Assembly: GCA_964417935.1 (NCBI GenBank) | Contig: CAYQKF010000006.1 | Coordinates: 1-64,000 of the forward strand | Length of the DNA stretch: 64,000 bases | Reading direction: 5' to 3' | Source of the DNA: NIOZ-UU13 sp964417935 | Lineage (GTDB): Bacteria; Planctomycetota; Phycisphaerae; Sedimentisphaerales; Anaerobacaceae | In this document: in pieces, positions 33,188 to 41,923 of the stretch | How the letters are laid out: the number at the start of each line of letters is the position of its first letter | How positions within the stretch are numbered: position 1 is the stretch's first letter | Program-made: the position numbers and the translations under genes | Notes under the pieces: generated by a model | Seen by the model: only the letters and a program-made list of their open reading frames with translations | Told to the model about the DNA's origin: nothing | The model's database searches: none

Positions 33188-34480
33188 ATGAGAATCGTTC
33201 AAATTACACCAAGCGCAGGGGACAGCTTTTATTGTGAGAACTGTTTGCGGGATGTCGCTTTGGTTAAAGCAATGCAGAACCTAAGACATGAAGTCTTGAT
33301 GGTCCCAATGTATTTGCCGGTTCAGTTTGACAAAAATGAAGCGCTCAATGATACACCAATTTTTTTTGGTGGGATAAATGTTTACCTTCAACAGAAATCA
33401 GCGTTTTTCCGAAGAACCCCTCGCTGGTTTGACCAGCTTTTAGATTCGCCAAAGCTGTTGAGGTGGGCTGGCCGCAAGGCAGGGGCGACAAGTGCAAAGA
33501 ATTTGGGCCAGATGACAATATCAATGTTACGTGGCGAAAAAGGCCGACAGATAAAAGAGCTGAATAGACTTGTTGAATGGCTGGATACACAAGATAACAA
33601 GCCTGATGTTGTGTGTCTGTCCAATATTCTTCTGGCGGGGCTCGCCAGAGGTATTAAGCAAAGACTTGGTGTGCCGGTGGTTTGTCTGCTTCAGGATGAA
33701 GATGGGTTTTTGGATGGCCTGGCATCACCATATTCGGAACAGGCCTGGCAGATACTTGCCGAACGTGCAAGTGATATAGACGCATTTATCGCAGTGAGCA
33801 AATACTATGCAGATGTTATGCGGCAACGGCTGGAACTCGCCTTGGAACGAGTATATGTTGTATATACTGGTATTTCATTGGATGGATACGAGTTAAGACA
33901 AACCGAACCTGAAATACCCACCATTGGCTATCTTTCACGGATGTGCTTCGATAAGGGCTTAGATACACTGGCTGATGCTTTTGTGCACTTGAAGAAAAAT
34001 GAAAAATTAAAAAATGCAAGACTTCGGATAACGGGCGGTAAGAGGGCTGATGACGAAATATTCTTAAATCGGATTCGACAACATTTAAGCTCTCATGATC
34101 TGATTGATGATGTGGAGTTTCAGCCGGATTTCGACTACAATTCCAAGTTTGGTTTTTTGCGAACCCTTTCGGTGCTATCGGTGCCGGAAAAGCAGCCTGT
34201 AGCTTATGGGTTGTATGTGCTTGAAGCCCTTGCAGCCGGTGTGCCGGTGGTACAGCCGTCAAGCGGTGTGTTTCCGGAGTTGTTGGAGATGACCGGCGGC
34301 GGTGTGCTGTGTGAGCCTAATAATGCGACGGCTTTGGCCTCTGCGATGGAACCGTTATTGCTTGAGCCGGATTATGCACGGCAATTAGGCAAACGGGGCA
34401 GAGATGCGGTCTTTGAAAAATTTAATATCGAGCAAACTGCCAAAGAAATGGTGCGTATATATGAAGAAATAGCGCAGTAG
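33188..34480 (+). CDS. GT4-family glycosyltransferase
   Basis: A 430-residue cytoplasmic enzyme with GGAG 9 bases before the ATG. It has the GT-B fold: an N-terminal acceptor domain (MRIVQITPSAGDSFYCENCLRDVALVKAM) and a C-terminal Glycos_transf_1 domain with IGYLSRMCFDKGLDTLADAFVHL, a GGKRADDE turn and the donor-binding E-x7-E region (VPEKQPVAYGLYVLEALAAGVPVVQPSSGVFPELLE). It transfers a sugar from a nucleotide sugar to an unknown acceptor, perhaps an envelope glycan. It sits between propeller and ABC exporter genes and ends just before a nested palindromic element. Confidence 0.9.
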   Translation: MRIVQITPSAGDSFYCENCLRDVALVKAMQNLRHEVLMVPMYLPVQFDKNEALNDTPIFFGGINVYLQQKSAFFRRTPRWFDQLLDSPKLLRWAGRKAGATSAKNLGQMTISMLRGEKGRQIKELNRLVEWLDTQDNKPDVVCLSNILLAGLARGIKQRLGVPVVCLLQDEDGFLDGLASPYSEQAWQILAERASDIDAFIAVSKYYADVMRQRLELALERVYVVYTGISLDGYELRQTEPEIPTIGYLSRMCFDKGLDTLADAFVHLKKNEKLKNARLRITGGKRADDEIFLNRIRQHLSSHDLIDDVEFQPDFDYNSKFGFLRTLSVLSVPEKQPVAYGLYVLEALAAGVPVVQPSSGVFPELLEMTGGGVLCEPNNATALASAMEPLLLEPDYARQLGKRGRDAVFEKFNIEQTAKEMVRIYEEIAQ

Positions 34481-34482
34481 TG

Positions 34483-34614
34483 CTCTGTTACGTGTGATTT
34501 GAGGAACTGTCATTGCGAGGCCTTTGAAAAAGGCCGTGGCAATCTCCCCTCCAAAGCAATAGAGATTGCTTCGCTTCGCTCGCAATGACACCCATCAATT
34601 GAGACGTAACAGAG
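34483..34614. mobile_element. Nested palindromic element, 132 bp
   Basis: Perfect 11-bp outer arms CTCTGTTACGT (34483-34493) and ACGTAACAGAG (34604-34614). Inside are GTCATTGCGAG and CTCGCAATGAC arms and a GGCCTTTGAAAAAGGCC hairpin. It fills nearly all the gap between the GT4 and ABC genes. Confidence 0.65.
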
Positions 34615-34637
34615 TAGTAGTTTGCGTTAGGATAAAT

Positions 34638-35327
34638 ATGCTTGAGCTTATTAATGTAACAAAAAGTTATCAGTCGCCGGCCAAGGCGGATGGCGTCTGT
34701 GTTTTGAAAGATATAACGCTAAAAGTCGAGAAAGGCCAGTCCCTCGTGATAGTTGGGCCTTCAGGCAGTGGCAAGAGCACTCTACTTAATATTATTGGCG
34801 CTTTGGATCGTCCGACTGCGGGAAGGGTATTATTTGACGGCAAGGACCTTGCCGAGCTGAATGAATCTGAGCTTGCGAGGATTCGCAACCGTCAAATCGG
34901 TTTTGTTTTTCAGCTGCATCATCTTCTGCCGCAGTGCACAGTGCTCGAAAATGTTTTGGTGCCGACACTTGCCGGTAAAAATCGCCTGCCTAAAAAAGAG
35001 ATTCACCAAAGAGCAGTGAATCTGCTGCAGCGTGTAGGGCTCAAAGACCATTTGATGTATCGGCCGGGCCAGCTTTCAGGCGGTCAGCGTCAGCGTGTAG
35101 CTGTTGTCAGGGCTTTGATTAACAAACCCAAGCTGTTGTTGGCTGATGAGCCGACCGGCTCATTAGATAAAGACGCCTCGGAGAACATAGCTGAACTGTT
35201 AGTTGAGCTGAACCGCAGCGAACAAGTTACATTGATTGCCGTAACGCATTCGCTCAAGCTCGCAGAGCAAATGGGCCACGTGATGGAATTAAGCGACGGC
35301 CTGTTGAGAGACAGGAGCCGGGGATGA
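34638..35327 (+). CDS. LolD/MacB-type ABC transporter ATP-binding protein
   Basis: ATG 34638 (AGGA upstream) is preferred over a start inside the palindromic element. The product is 229 residues. Motifs are Walker A GPSGSGKST, Q-loop FVFQLHHLLPQCTVLENV, signature LSGGQRQRVAVVRAL, Walker B LLLADEPTGSLD and H-loop VTHS. The sequence is closest in style to the LolD/FtsE/MacB group that drives lipoprotein or peptide movement with FtsX-type permeases. The stop overlaps the permease start (ATGA), so the two are coupled. Confidence 0.93.
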   Translation: MLELINVTKSYQSPAKADGVCVLKDITLKVEKGQSLVIVGPSGSGKSTLLNIIGALDRPTAGRVLFDGKDLAELNESELARIRNRQIGFVFQLHHLLPQCTVLENVLVPTLAGKNRLPKKEIHQRAVNLLQRVGLKDHLMYRPGQLSGGQRQRVAVVRALINKPKLLLADEPTGSLDKDASENIAELLVELNRSEQVTLIAVTHSLKLAEQMGHVMELSDGLLRDRSRG

Positions 35328-38300
35328 GTTTGTGGAAGCTTGCTAAAAGAAGTCTCAGCTTTTATTGGCGAACAAATTTGGGCGTTCTGCTGGCCGTTAT
35401 GGTAAGCGCCGTTGTTTTGACTGGTGCGCTGGTTATAGGTGATTCAGTACGTTACAGTCTTAAAATGATGGTTAAAGCTCGATTAGGCAAAACCCAGTTG
35501 GCTCTTGTCCCCCAGAACAGATTCTTTAGGGCTGAATTGGCGGACGAGCTGGCTGCAGAGCTTAATACCGTGGCGGCGCCTGTGTTGCAGTTACGAGGGC
35601 TGATTGCCAACGACGATGGCGCAACGCGAGCGAACAGAATTGAGGTGCTCGGCGTTGACGGGCGTTTTTTTGAAATCGGAATGGCACAAAATCCCTTGGG
35701 AGATAGTCAGAACCAGGCGATTGTCTTGAACAAACCGTTGGCGGCAAAGCTTGGTGTAGGAGTGGGAGATGAAGTTGTGCTGCGAATTGAAAAGCCGTCT
35801 CTTATGCCGCGTGACGTACCACTAACACCGGATTCGGGTCTGTCCATCGCATTTCGTTTGGAAGTAAAGGCAGTTGCCGGCCAATCAGACTTTGGCCGAT
35901 TCAGTTTACAGGCCAATCAGGTTACACCGTTGAATGTATTTGTGCCGTTGCAATGGCTGCAGGAAAAGCTCGAGCGCAGCGCCCAGGCCAACACGCTGCT
36001 AATCGCCGCGGATGCGGAAGATAGTTTAACGATTGAAAAGGCAAATAGAGCTCTGGGGAAATGTTGGCAGCTTGCTGACGCAGATCTTGAACTTCGCCGG
36101 TTAAAGCGCAAGGACATGTTTGAGATACGCAGCAGGCGGGTATTCATTGACGCCCCTGTCGCCGCCGCTGCAATGAATGCGGCCGATGGAGCCGTCGGAA
36201 TTTTGACTTATTTCGTAAACAAATTGCGAGTGGGTGACAGGACGACCCCGTATTCGACGGTAACTGCTATGGAGCCCTCGGCAGATGCCGGTAACCTTAT
36301 TCCGATGGATGTGCAGGATGACGAAATTCTAATCAACCAGTGGCTTGCCGATGATGTTGGAGCCAAAGTGGGAGATTCAGTCGAGCTTAGTTACTTCGTT
36401 CTCGGACCGATGAGAAAACTTCAGCAGCAAAAAACGAGTTTTCGGATTCGGGCAATTCTTCCTATGGATGATTTAGCAGTGGATCCCGAGTTAATGCCGG
36501 ATTTTCCCGGGCTGGCGGATGTTAATAATTGCAGGGATTGGGACCCTGGAATTACAATCGACCTTGAAAAGATACGCCAACGCGATGAGGATTATTGGCA
36601 GCGGTATCGCGGCACGCCAAAGGCCTTTGTTACACTCAGAGCCGGCCAAAAGATGTGGGCTAACAGGTATGGAAATTTAACTGCGGTGCGCTATCCGTTA
36701 AGCAGTGGGTCGTCAGAGGATATAGCCGGCAGGTTATTAAAAAAAGTTAACCCTGCTTCAGTAGGACTGTTTTTTCAATCGGTGCGTGCACGCGGTATAA
36801 AAGCAGGAGACCAAGGCACTGATTTCGGTCAGCTTTTCCTCGGTCTTAGTATGTTTCTTATCATAGCAGCTTTGATTTTAATGGGGCTTCTTTTTGTATT
36901 TGGTATTGAAAAACGCAGCGAACAGGTTGGAATGTTATTAGCGGTGGGGTTTTCGCCGAAGCTGGTAAGGCGGCTGTTATTTATCGAAGGCGGCATATTA
37001 GCCGTACTGGGTGTTGTTGGGGGTACTGCAGCGGGACTGCTCTATACTAAAGCTATGATTTACGGACTCGCAACTGTCTGGCGGGCGGCGGTAAGCAGTT
37101 CAATAATATATTTTTATGCGAATCCATCTACCTTGTTTCAGGGTGCTTTGGGGGCGGTCGCTGTTTCTCTGATTGCGATATGGTTGACTCTGCACAGACA
37201 GGTATCCCGGCCGGCTCGTGAGCTTCTTACAGGTGGACTGGAATGTCAATTCTTCGTGGCCAAACCAGCCTCAAAGGGAATGATTGGACTGTGTGTAGCG
37301 ATAGTAGCAGCAATTGGGGCAATGTTACTGCTTACTGCGATGGGAACCGGTGACAGTAGCGCCGTTTCTACGGCCTTTTTTGGGGCCGGTGCATTGCTTC
37401 TGATTGCCGGACTTGGATTAACTCAGGCCTTATTAAGAATTGCAGCAGGCGGTTGGAACAAAGCGTTAACGTCCCTGGCTGGTTTAGGATTGCGCAATTC
37501 AACCAGACGAAGCGGGCGGAGCTTAGCGGTTGTAGGATTGCTTGCGTGTGGGATTTTCCTGGTTATTGCAGTCGGGGCCAACAGACATAATCCAAAAGCT
37601 GACGCCCAGAGACGGGATTCAGGAACTGGGGGCTTTGCACTATTTGGTGAATCCGCTATTGGTATCCTATATGACCTGAACAGCCCGTCCGGGCATCAAT
37701 CAATGGGTCTGGATACTGGTGTACTGCAAGACGTACAGATAGTTCAGTTGCGTGTACATGACGGGGACGATGCAAGCTGTCTTAACCTCAATCGCGCACA
37801 GATGCCACAACTATTGGGCGTACAGCCCAACGAACTACAAAAACGTGGTTCTTTTACTTTCACCAAGACAATCAAGACTCAAGACACAAGACCTGAGTCC
37901 GAAGTCTGGAGTCTGGAGTCTGGATGGGACTTACTTGATGAGAATCTCGGCAACAATGTAGTGCCGGCTGTTGGTGATTATGCGACTATATACTGGGCAC
38001 TCGGTAAGTCTGTTGGAGATGAGCTTGATTATATTGACGAAAAGGGCAGACGATTTCGGCTGCTTCTGGTCGGAATGTTAAAGAACTCAATTTTGCAGGG
38101 AAGTTTAATTATTTCTGAAGATGAGTTTATCAAACGCTTCCCGTCGGAGGATGGATACAGGATGTTCCTTATTGATATTCAAGACACAAGACCCAAGACA
38201 CAAGACCCAAGAGCTGCCTCTGGAGTCTGGAGTCTGGAGTCTGGATCGAGCATCGAAGACAGGACCGAGGCGGTGGCTGGCGAACTTTCTGCACGATTAA

Positions 38301-38746
38301 TGGATTTTGGCCTGGCACTTACGCCGGCCACTCAGCGATTGGCAGAATTTAATGCCGTTGAGAATACATATCTGTCGATATTTCAGTTGTTAGGCGGTTT
38401 AGGGCTGCTCCTGGCTTCTGTGGGGCTTGGGCTGGTAGTGCTTCGCAATGTGCTTGAGAGGCGAGGTGAGCTTGCAATGCTGCAGGCGGTGGGATTTGAC
38501 AAAGCTGAACTTAAGCGGATGGTGTTTTACGAGCATGGAGGACTTATGTTAAGTGGTTTGGCCTGTGGGGTTGTTGCTGCAATGGTAGCAGTAAGCCCTG
38601 CCCTGAAATCACCCGGAGCGCAGATCCCGTATTTTTCACTGGTCTTGACAATTGCTGCTATAGCTATCAGTGGCGTAGTGTGGATATGGATTGCGACGGC
38701 CTTTGCGCTCAGTGGTAAAATGATAGATGCGTTAAGAAATGAGTAG
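35324..38746 (+). CDS. FtsX-type ABC permease with two in-frame repeat insertions
   Basis: An 1140-residue protein. It has a membrane helix at ~20-42, then a large periplasmic domain (~45-500), the first FtsX block of helices (~503-625), extra helices (~645-765), a second extracytoplasmic domain (~770-1030) and a final FtsX block (~1035-1135, with LLASVGLGLVVLRNVLERRGELAMLQAVGFDKAEL). With the overlapping ATPase it forms a MacB/LolCDE-like machine. Two stretches, ~848-867 and ~951-974, are translated repeat DNA (KTQDTRPESEVWSLESG and QDTRPKTQDPRAASGVWSLESG). They lie in the second periplasmic domain and keep the frame. Confidence 0.9.
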   Translation: MSLWKLAKRSLSFYWRTNLGVLLAVMVSAVVLTGALVIGDSVRYSLKMMVKARLGKTQLALVPQNRFFRAELADELAAELNTVAAPVLQLRGLIANDDGATRANRIEVLGVDGRFFEIGMAQNPLGDSQNQAIVLNKPLAAKLGVGVGDEVVLRIEKPSLMPRDVPLTPDSGLSIAFRLEVKAVAGQSDFGRFSLQANQVTPLNVFVPLQWLQEKLERSAQANTLLIAADAEDSLTIEKANRALGKCWQLADADLELRRLKRKDMFEIRSRRVFIDAPVAAAAMNAADGAVGILTYFVNKLRVGDRTTPYSTVTAMEPSADAGNLIPMDVQDDEILINQWLADDVGAKVGDSVELSYFVLGPMRKLQQQKTSFRIRAILPMDDLAVDPELMPDFPGLADVNNCRDWDPGITIDLEKIRQRDEDYWQRYRGTPKAFVTLRAGQKMWANRYGNLTAVRYPLSSGSSEDIAGRLLKKVNPASVGLFFQSVRARGIKAGDQGTDFGQLFLGLSMFLIIAALILMGLLFVFGIEKRSEQVGMLLAVGFSPKLVRRLLFIEGGILAVLGVVGGTAAGLLYTKAMIYGLATVWRAAVSSSIIYFYANPSTLFQGALGAVAVSLIAIWLTLHRQVSRPARELLTGGLECQFFVAKPASKGMIGLCVAIVAAIGAMLLLTAMGTGDSSAVSTAFFGAGALLLIAGLGLTQALLRIAAGGWNKALTSLAGLGLRNSTRRSGRSLAVVGLLACGIFLVIAVGANRHNPKADAQRRDSGTGGFALFGESAIGILYDLNSPSGHQSMGLDTGVLQDVQIVQLRVHDGDDASCLNLNRAQMPQLLGVQPNELQKRGSFTFTKTIKTQDTRPESEVWSLESGWDLLDENLGNNVVPAVGDYATIYWALGKSVGDELDYIDEKGRRFRLLLVGMLKNSILQGSLIISEDEFIKRFPSEDGYRMFLIDIQDTRPKTQDPRAASGVWSLESGSSIEDRTEAVAGELSARLMDFGLALTPATQRLAEFNAVENTYLSIFQLLGGLGLLLASVGLGLVVLRNVLERRGELAMLQAVGFDKAELKRMVFYEHGGLMLSGLACGVVAAMVAVSPALKSPGAQIPYFSLVLTIAAIAISGVVWIWIATAFALSGKMIDALRNE
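37868..37925 (+). repeat. AAGACACAAGACC / AGTCTGGAGTCTGG repeat inside the permease gene
   Basis: The DNA words CAAGACTCAAGACACAAGAC then AGTCTGGAGTCTGGAGTCTGG also occur between genes (43801-43955, 45755-45825), here within coding sequence. Confidence 0.8.
38177..38246 (+). repeat. Second copy of the repeat inside the permease gene
   Basis: CAAGACACAAGACCCAAGAC (twice) then AGTCTGGAGTCTGGAGTCTGG, in the same order and the same reading frame as the copy 310 bp upstream. Confidence 0.8.
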
Positions 38747-38860
38747 TATTCTGTAATATCTAATTTTGATGGGTGGCAGCCTCAAGCGAGTCCCGCAACT
38801 ATTAGGCGTGAGCCTAAGCTCAATAGGTACGGGATGATCTTGGGGATGGCTTGGAGTTTC

Positions 38861-38965
38861 GTAGGGTGGGCTTTAGCCCACCGAACAAAACTACCCGCAT
38901 CATCTTGGTGGGGCAAGCCCCACCCTACCAGTAGCCGCCACGCATTTATCGTGTTACAGACCAAT
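38861..38965. repeat. Inverted pair of REP units plus 41-bp dispersed repeat
   Basis: GTAGGGTGGGCTTTAGCCCA(CC) (38861-38882) and the opposite-facing GGTGGGG...CCCCACC-CTAC (38907-38928) form a BIME-like pair. The next 41 bp (38925-38965) match 11962-12002. Together with CGAGTCCCGCAAC words nearer the permease stop, this fills the spacer before the next propeller gene. Confidence 0.75.
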
Positions 38966-38994
38966 AGGTGTTGTAAGGCCTTAATGAGAAAAGT

Positions 38995-40389
38995 ATGAAG
39001 GAATCTACTATTGCAAGGACATTACCGGTTGGATTAGCCATTATTGGAGTAGTGTTGCTGTACGTATGGCTTAGTGCCGATGCAGCAATAGACCTCACAG
39101 AGCGTGTGCCTATTGAGAGACAATCTGCAGCAACCTCGGATGCAAATGCTGTAGAGTTGCGTAGTGAGTTTGTCCGGTTCGATGGTGTGCCGGCGGATTT
39201 GCCCGGCGCCTGGCCGCGGTTCAGAGGACCGAACCTCGATGCAATAAGCAGTGATGAGAATGTTACTCTCGCAAGAACATGGCCTACAAATGGGCCCAAA
39301 GTCCTCTGGTCTATTGATGTTGGAGAAGGTTACGCTGGAGCAGCGGTCCTGGCGGGGCGTGTGTACATTTTGGATTATGACCGCGAAAAACAGGCCGATG
39401 CCATTCGATGTTTGTCACTTGCCGATGGCAAAGAAATCTGGCGGTATTCTTATACCGTTAAGGTCAAACGCAATCACGGGATGAGCCGAACTGTGCCGGC
39501 GGTAACAGATAAGTACGTCGTAACATTGGGGCCGAAATGTCATATAACGTGTTTGGATTCAGTAACGGGACAATTTCACTGGATACTGGATTTGGTGAAG
39601 GATTTTGGGGCTAAGGTGCCTGACTGGTACGCAGGGCAGTGCCCGCTCATTGATGATGGCAAAGCAATAATTGCCGTTGGCGGCGAATCATTAATGATGG
39701 TGGTAGATTGTGAAAGCGGCGAAATTGTCTGGGAGACACCAAATACACACGACTGGCTTATGACGCATTCATCCGTAATGCCAGCCGATTTCGCCGGCGA
39801 ACGTATGTATATCTATTGCGCCAGTGGAGGGGTGGTCGGTGTTTCGACAGAGGACGGCAGCATTCTATGGGAATACCCTGAATGGAAGATTCGCATCGCA
39901 AATGTGCCGACACCTGTGGTAGCCGGTGATGGACTCATTTTCCTTTCGGGCGGATATAACGCAGGAAGCATGATGCTGCAGTTAACCCAGGAAAACGGCA
40001 CGATAAGCGCACAGCCGGTTTTTAGGCTCGAGCCGGAGGTGTTTGGCTCAGAGCAACATACCCCCATTTTTTATAATGGCTATATTTACGGAGTTCGGCC
40101 GGATAAGCAATTGACCTGTCTCGACTTGAACGGGCAAGTTGTGTGGACCAGCACAAGTGTTCATCGTTTCGGACTTGGGCCATATACGATCGCCAACGGC
40201 CTTATATATGTTATGAATGACTCCGGCTTGTTGACTCTGGCAGAGGCAACGCCGAGCGGGTATGTTCAACTTACCCAAGCCAGAGTGCTGGAGGGGCCTG
40301 ATGCATGGGGGGCTATGGCAATTGCATCCGGCAGATTGATTTTACGTGATTTGAACCGAATGATATGTATTGATGTTACTGAGCAGTAG
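38995..40389 (+). CDS. Membrane-anchored PQQ-like beta-propeller protein
   Basis: A 464-residue protein with a single N-terminal membrane anchor (TLPVGLAIIGVVLLYVWLSAD). The propeller begins at WPRFRGPNLDAISSDENV near residue 70, a variant of the WxxWRGPNxxG start used by this local family. Blades carry VYILDYDREKQADAIRCLSLADGKEIWRYSY-like repeats. No PQQ-ligand residues are clear. It lies between the ABC exporter and the NHL/Fe-S gene run, separated from the latter by a REP. Confidence 0.85.
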   Translation: MKESTIARTLPVGLAIIGVVLLYVWLSADAAIDLTERVPIERQSAATSDANAVELRSEFVRFDGVPADLPGAWPRFRGPNLDAISSDENVTLARTWPTNGPKVLWSIDVGEGYAGAAVLAGRVYILDYDREKQADAIRCLSLADGKEIWRYSYTVKVKRNHGMSRTVPAVTDKYVVTLGPKCHITCLDSVTGQFHWILDLVKDFGAKVPDWYAGQCPLIDDGKAIIAVGGESLMMVVDCESGEIVWETPNTHDWLMTHSSVMPADFAGERMYIYCASGGVVGVSTEDGSILWEYPEWKIRIANVPTPVVAGDGLIFLSGGYNAGSMMLQLTQENGTISAQPVFRLEPEVFGSEQHTPIFYNGYIYGVRPDKQLTCLDLNGQVVWTSTSVHRFGLGPYTIANGLIYVMNDSGLLTLAEATPSGYVQLTQARVLEGPDAWGAMAIASGRLILRDLNRMICIDVTEQ

Positions 40390-40463
40390 AAAGGAAATTA
40401 GAAAGTGCCTAAAGTGAGCTAAAGTTACATAATAACTTTAGATGGTTCGGATAAGTTCTGTTT

Positions 40464-40485
40464 GGTGGGCTAAAGCCCACCCTAC
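40464..40485 (+). repeat. REP unit
   Basis: Hairpin GGTGGGC-TAAA-GCCCACC followed by CTAC, 50 bp before the NHL-propeller gene. Confidence 0.75.
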
Positions 40486-40535
40486 GATACTGGCTGTTTC
40501 TGAAATTTGATAGTAGAAATTGTTAAGGTATAAAA

Positions 40536-41603
40536 GTGAAACGCAGATTAGGGACAATGGGTACAAGAATTCTTATAGGCGTGCTTATTGGGCTTGCTGT
40601 TGTCATTGCCATGATTGCTGTGGTACGGCTTGATACGACCGGCAAAAAAGGCAGCGGTCTGGGTAAAGAGTATCTCTATGAAATCGACGCGAAGATTGAC
40701 CCGAACCTGATTATTTATGAAGAAGCAGGTTCGGCAATAAGTACCGGGCTTAAAGCTTCGACGACGATTGCTGTTGGTCCTGGCGGACGTGTTTATGTTG
40801 CCGGCGATGAGGTCATCCGAGTATTTAATGAAGGCCCGAATTCCAATTTCTCTTTCTTTGGCCAGATTGAACTGCCCTGTGCGCCACGATGTCTAACGGT
40901 AGCTGATGATGGTAAGTTTTATATCGGGACCAAGGACCATGTGGAAGTTTATGACGACCAGGGTAAGCAGGTTGCAAGTTGGCAGAGTCTTGGTGAAAAA
41001 GCCGTGCTTACCAGTATCGCTGTTTCAAAAAACGATGTGTTCGTTGCTGATGCGGGTGATCGCATTGTTCTGCATTATGATACCACCGGCAGGTTGATTA
41101 ACCGTATCGGCGCCAAAGATAAAGAACGCAATATCCCTGGCTTTGTCATACCGAGTCCTTATTTCGACCTCGCAGTTGCTCGTGATGGGCTGTTACGAGT
41201 GGTCAACCCCGGGCTTCATCACATTGAGGCATATACATTTGATGGTTACCTGGAATTCTGGTGGGGCAAGTTTTCATCGGCCGTGGAAGGTTTTTGCGGC
41301 TGCTGCAACCCGGTGAATTTTGCCATACTAAAGGGACCCCACTTTGCGGGAACCGATGACAGCTTTGTTACCTGCGAGAAAGGCCTGATACGCGTAAAGA
41401 TTTACGACGCTGAAGGTGCTTTTGTTGGTGTCGTGGCTGGGCCGGAACAATTAGTTGAAGGTGTTGCCTCGCGTGTTTCTGAATTCGGCGCGGGGTCTCA
41501 GGCTGGAGGTTTTGATGTGGCAGTCGATGCCCAGGGGCGGATTTTCGTCTTGGATACAATTAACAATGTTATGAGAGTATTTACGAGGAAGAAAGCTGGA
41601 TGA
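40536..41603 (+). CDS. Membrane-anchored NHL-type six-bladed beta-propeller
   Basis: GTG 40536 has AAGGT 6 bases upstream; ATG 40557 is an alternative. The product is 355 residues with an N-terminal anchor (ILIGVLIGLAVVIAMIAVV) and then NHL-like blades (TTIAVGPGGRVYVAGDEVIRVF, LTVADDGKFYIGTKDHVEVYDDQG, FDVAVDAQGRIFVLDTINNVMRVF). The segment GFCGCCNPVNFAIL brings three clustered Cys, seen in NHL proteins tied to Fe-S operons. It overlaps the next gene by 4 bp, so it belongs to the Fe-S run 40536-49770 and may be a periplasmic docking or sensing part. Confidence 0.8.
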   Translation: MKRRLGTMGTRILIGVLIGLAVVIAMIAVVRLDTTGKKGSGLGKEYLYEIDAKIDPNLIIYEEAGSAISTGLKASTTIAVGPGGRVYVAGDEVIRVFNEGPNSNFSFFGQIELPCAPRCLTVADDGKFYIGTKDHVEVYDDQGKQVASWQSLGEKAVLTSIAVSKNDVFVADAGDRIVLHYDTTGRLINRIGAKDKERNIPGFVIPSPYFDLAVARDGLLRVVNPGLHHIEAYTFDGYLEFWWGKFSSAVEGFCGCCNPVNFAILKGPHFAGTDDSFVTCEKGLIRVKIYDAEGAFVGVVAGPEQLVEGVASRVSEFGAGSQAGGFDVAVDAQGRIFVLDTINNVMRVFTRKKAG

Positions 41604-41923
41604 TAAGCAAGCCCCACACCAATTGCCGTACGTCGAGAGAGCAAGACTCTGCGGTCCCGTCGAGCCTGCCAGGTGAGCCTCAATTGGTGCGGGGTGAAAA
41701 AGTACAAAGTCGGCGAGAACTATTCGCAGCAATTCTGCGATATGCGACTTTGGGAGTGCTGGGAGCAATCGGCGGGGCTGTTTTTGCCAAAAGGCGCAGA
41801 TTAGCGCAGAATGGTATTTGCATTAATAATGGAATTTGCAGAGGCTGCGGGATTTTTGAGCAGTGTAGTCTGCCGCTGGCTTTATTAGCAAAACAAGTTT
41901 TAACGATAATGGATGATGAGTGA
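41600..41923 (+). CDS. Small Cys-rich membrane protein with repeat-derived N-terminus
   Basis: A 107-residue frame whose ATG overlaps the stop of the NHL gene (ATGA). Residues ~5-31 are translated from a palindromic repeat (41612-41694). The likely ancestral part starts near VQSRRELFAAILRY and has a membrane helix (YATLGVLGAIGGAVFA) and a Cys-rich end (CINNGICRGCGIFEQC). That Cys spacing could hold an Fe-S cluster or haem-free disulphides. GTG 41687 is an alternative start skipping most of the repeat. It overlaps the next ferredoxin gene by 11 bp. Its role is presumably in electron transfer or cofactor assembly. Confidence 0.6.
   Translation: MISKPHTNCRTSREQDSAVPSSLPGEPQLVRGEKVQSRRELFAAILRYATLGVLGAIGGAVFAKRRRLAQNGICINNGICRGCGIFEQCSLPLALLAKQVLTIMDDE
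41612..41694. repeat. GGTGCGGGAC-family inverted-repeat element inside coding sequence
   Basis: CCCCACACCAATTG (41612-41625) and CAATTGGTGCGGGG (41681-41694) are inverted with one mismatch. The 83-bp unit is read through in frame by the small Cys protein. Confidence 0.75.
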
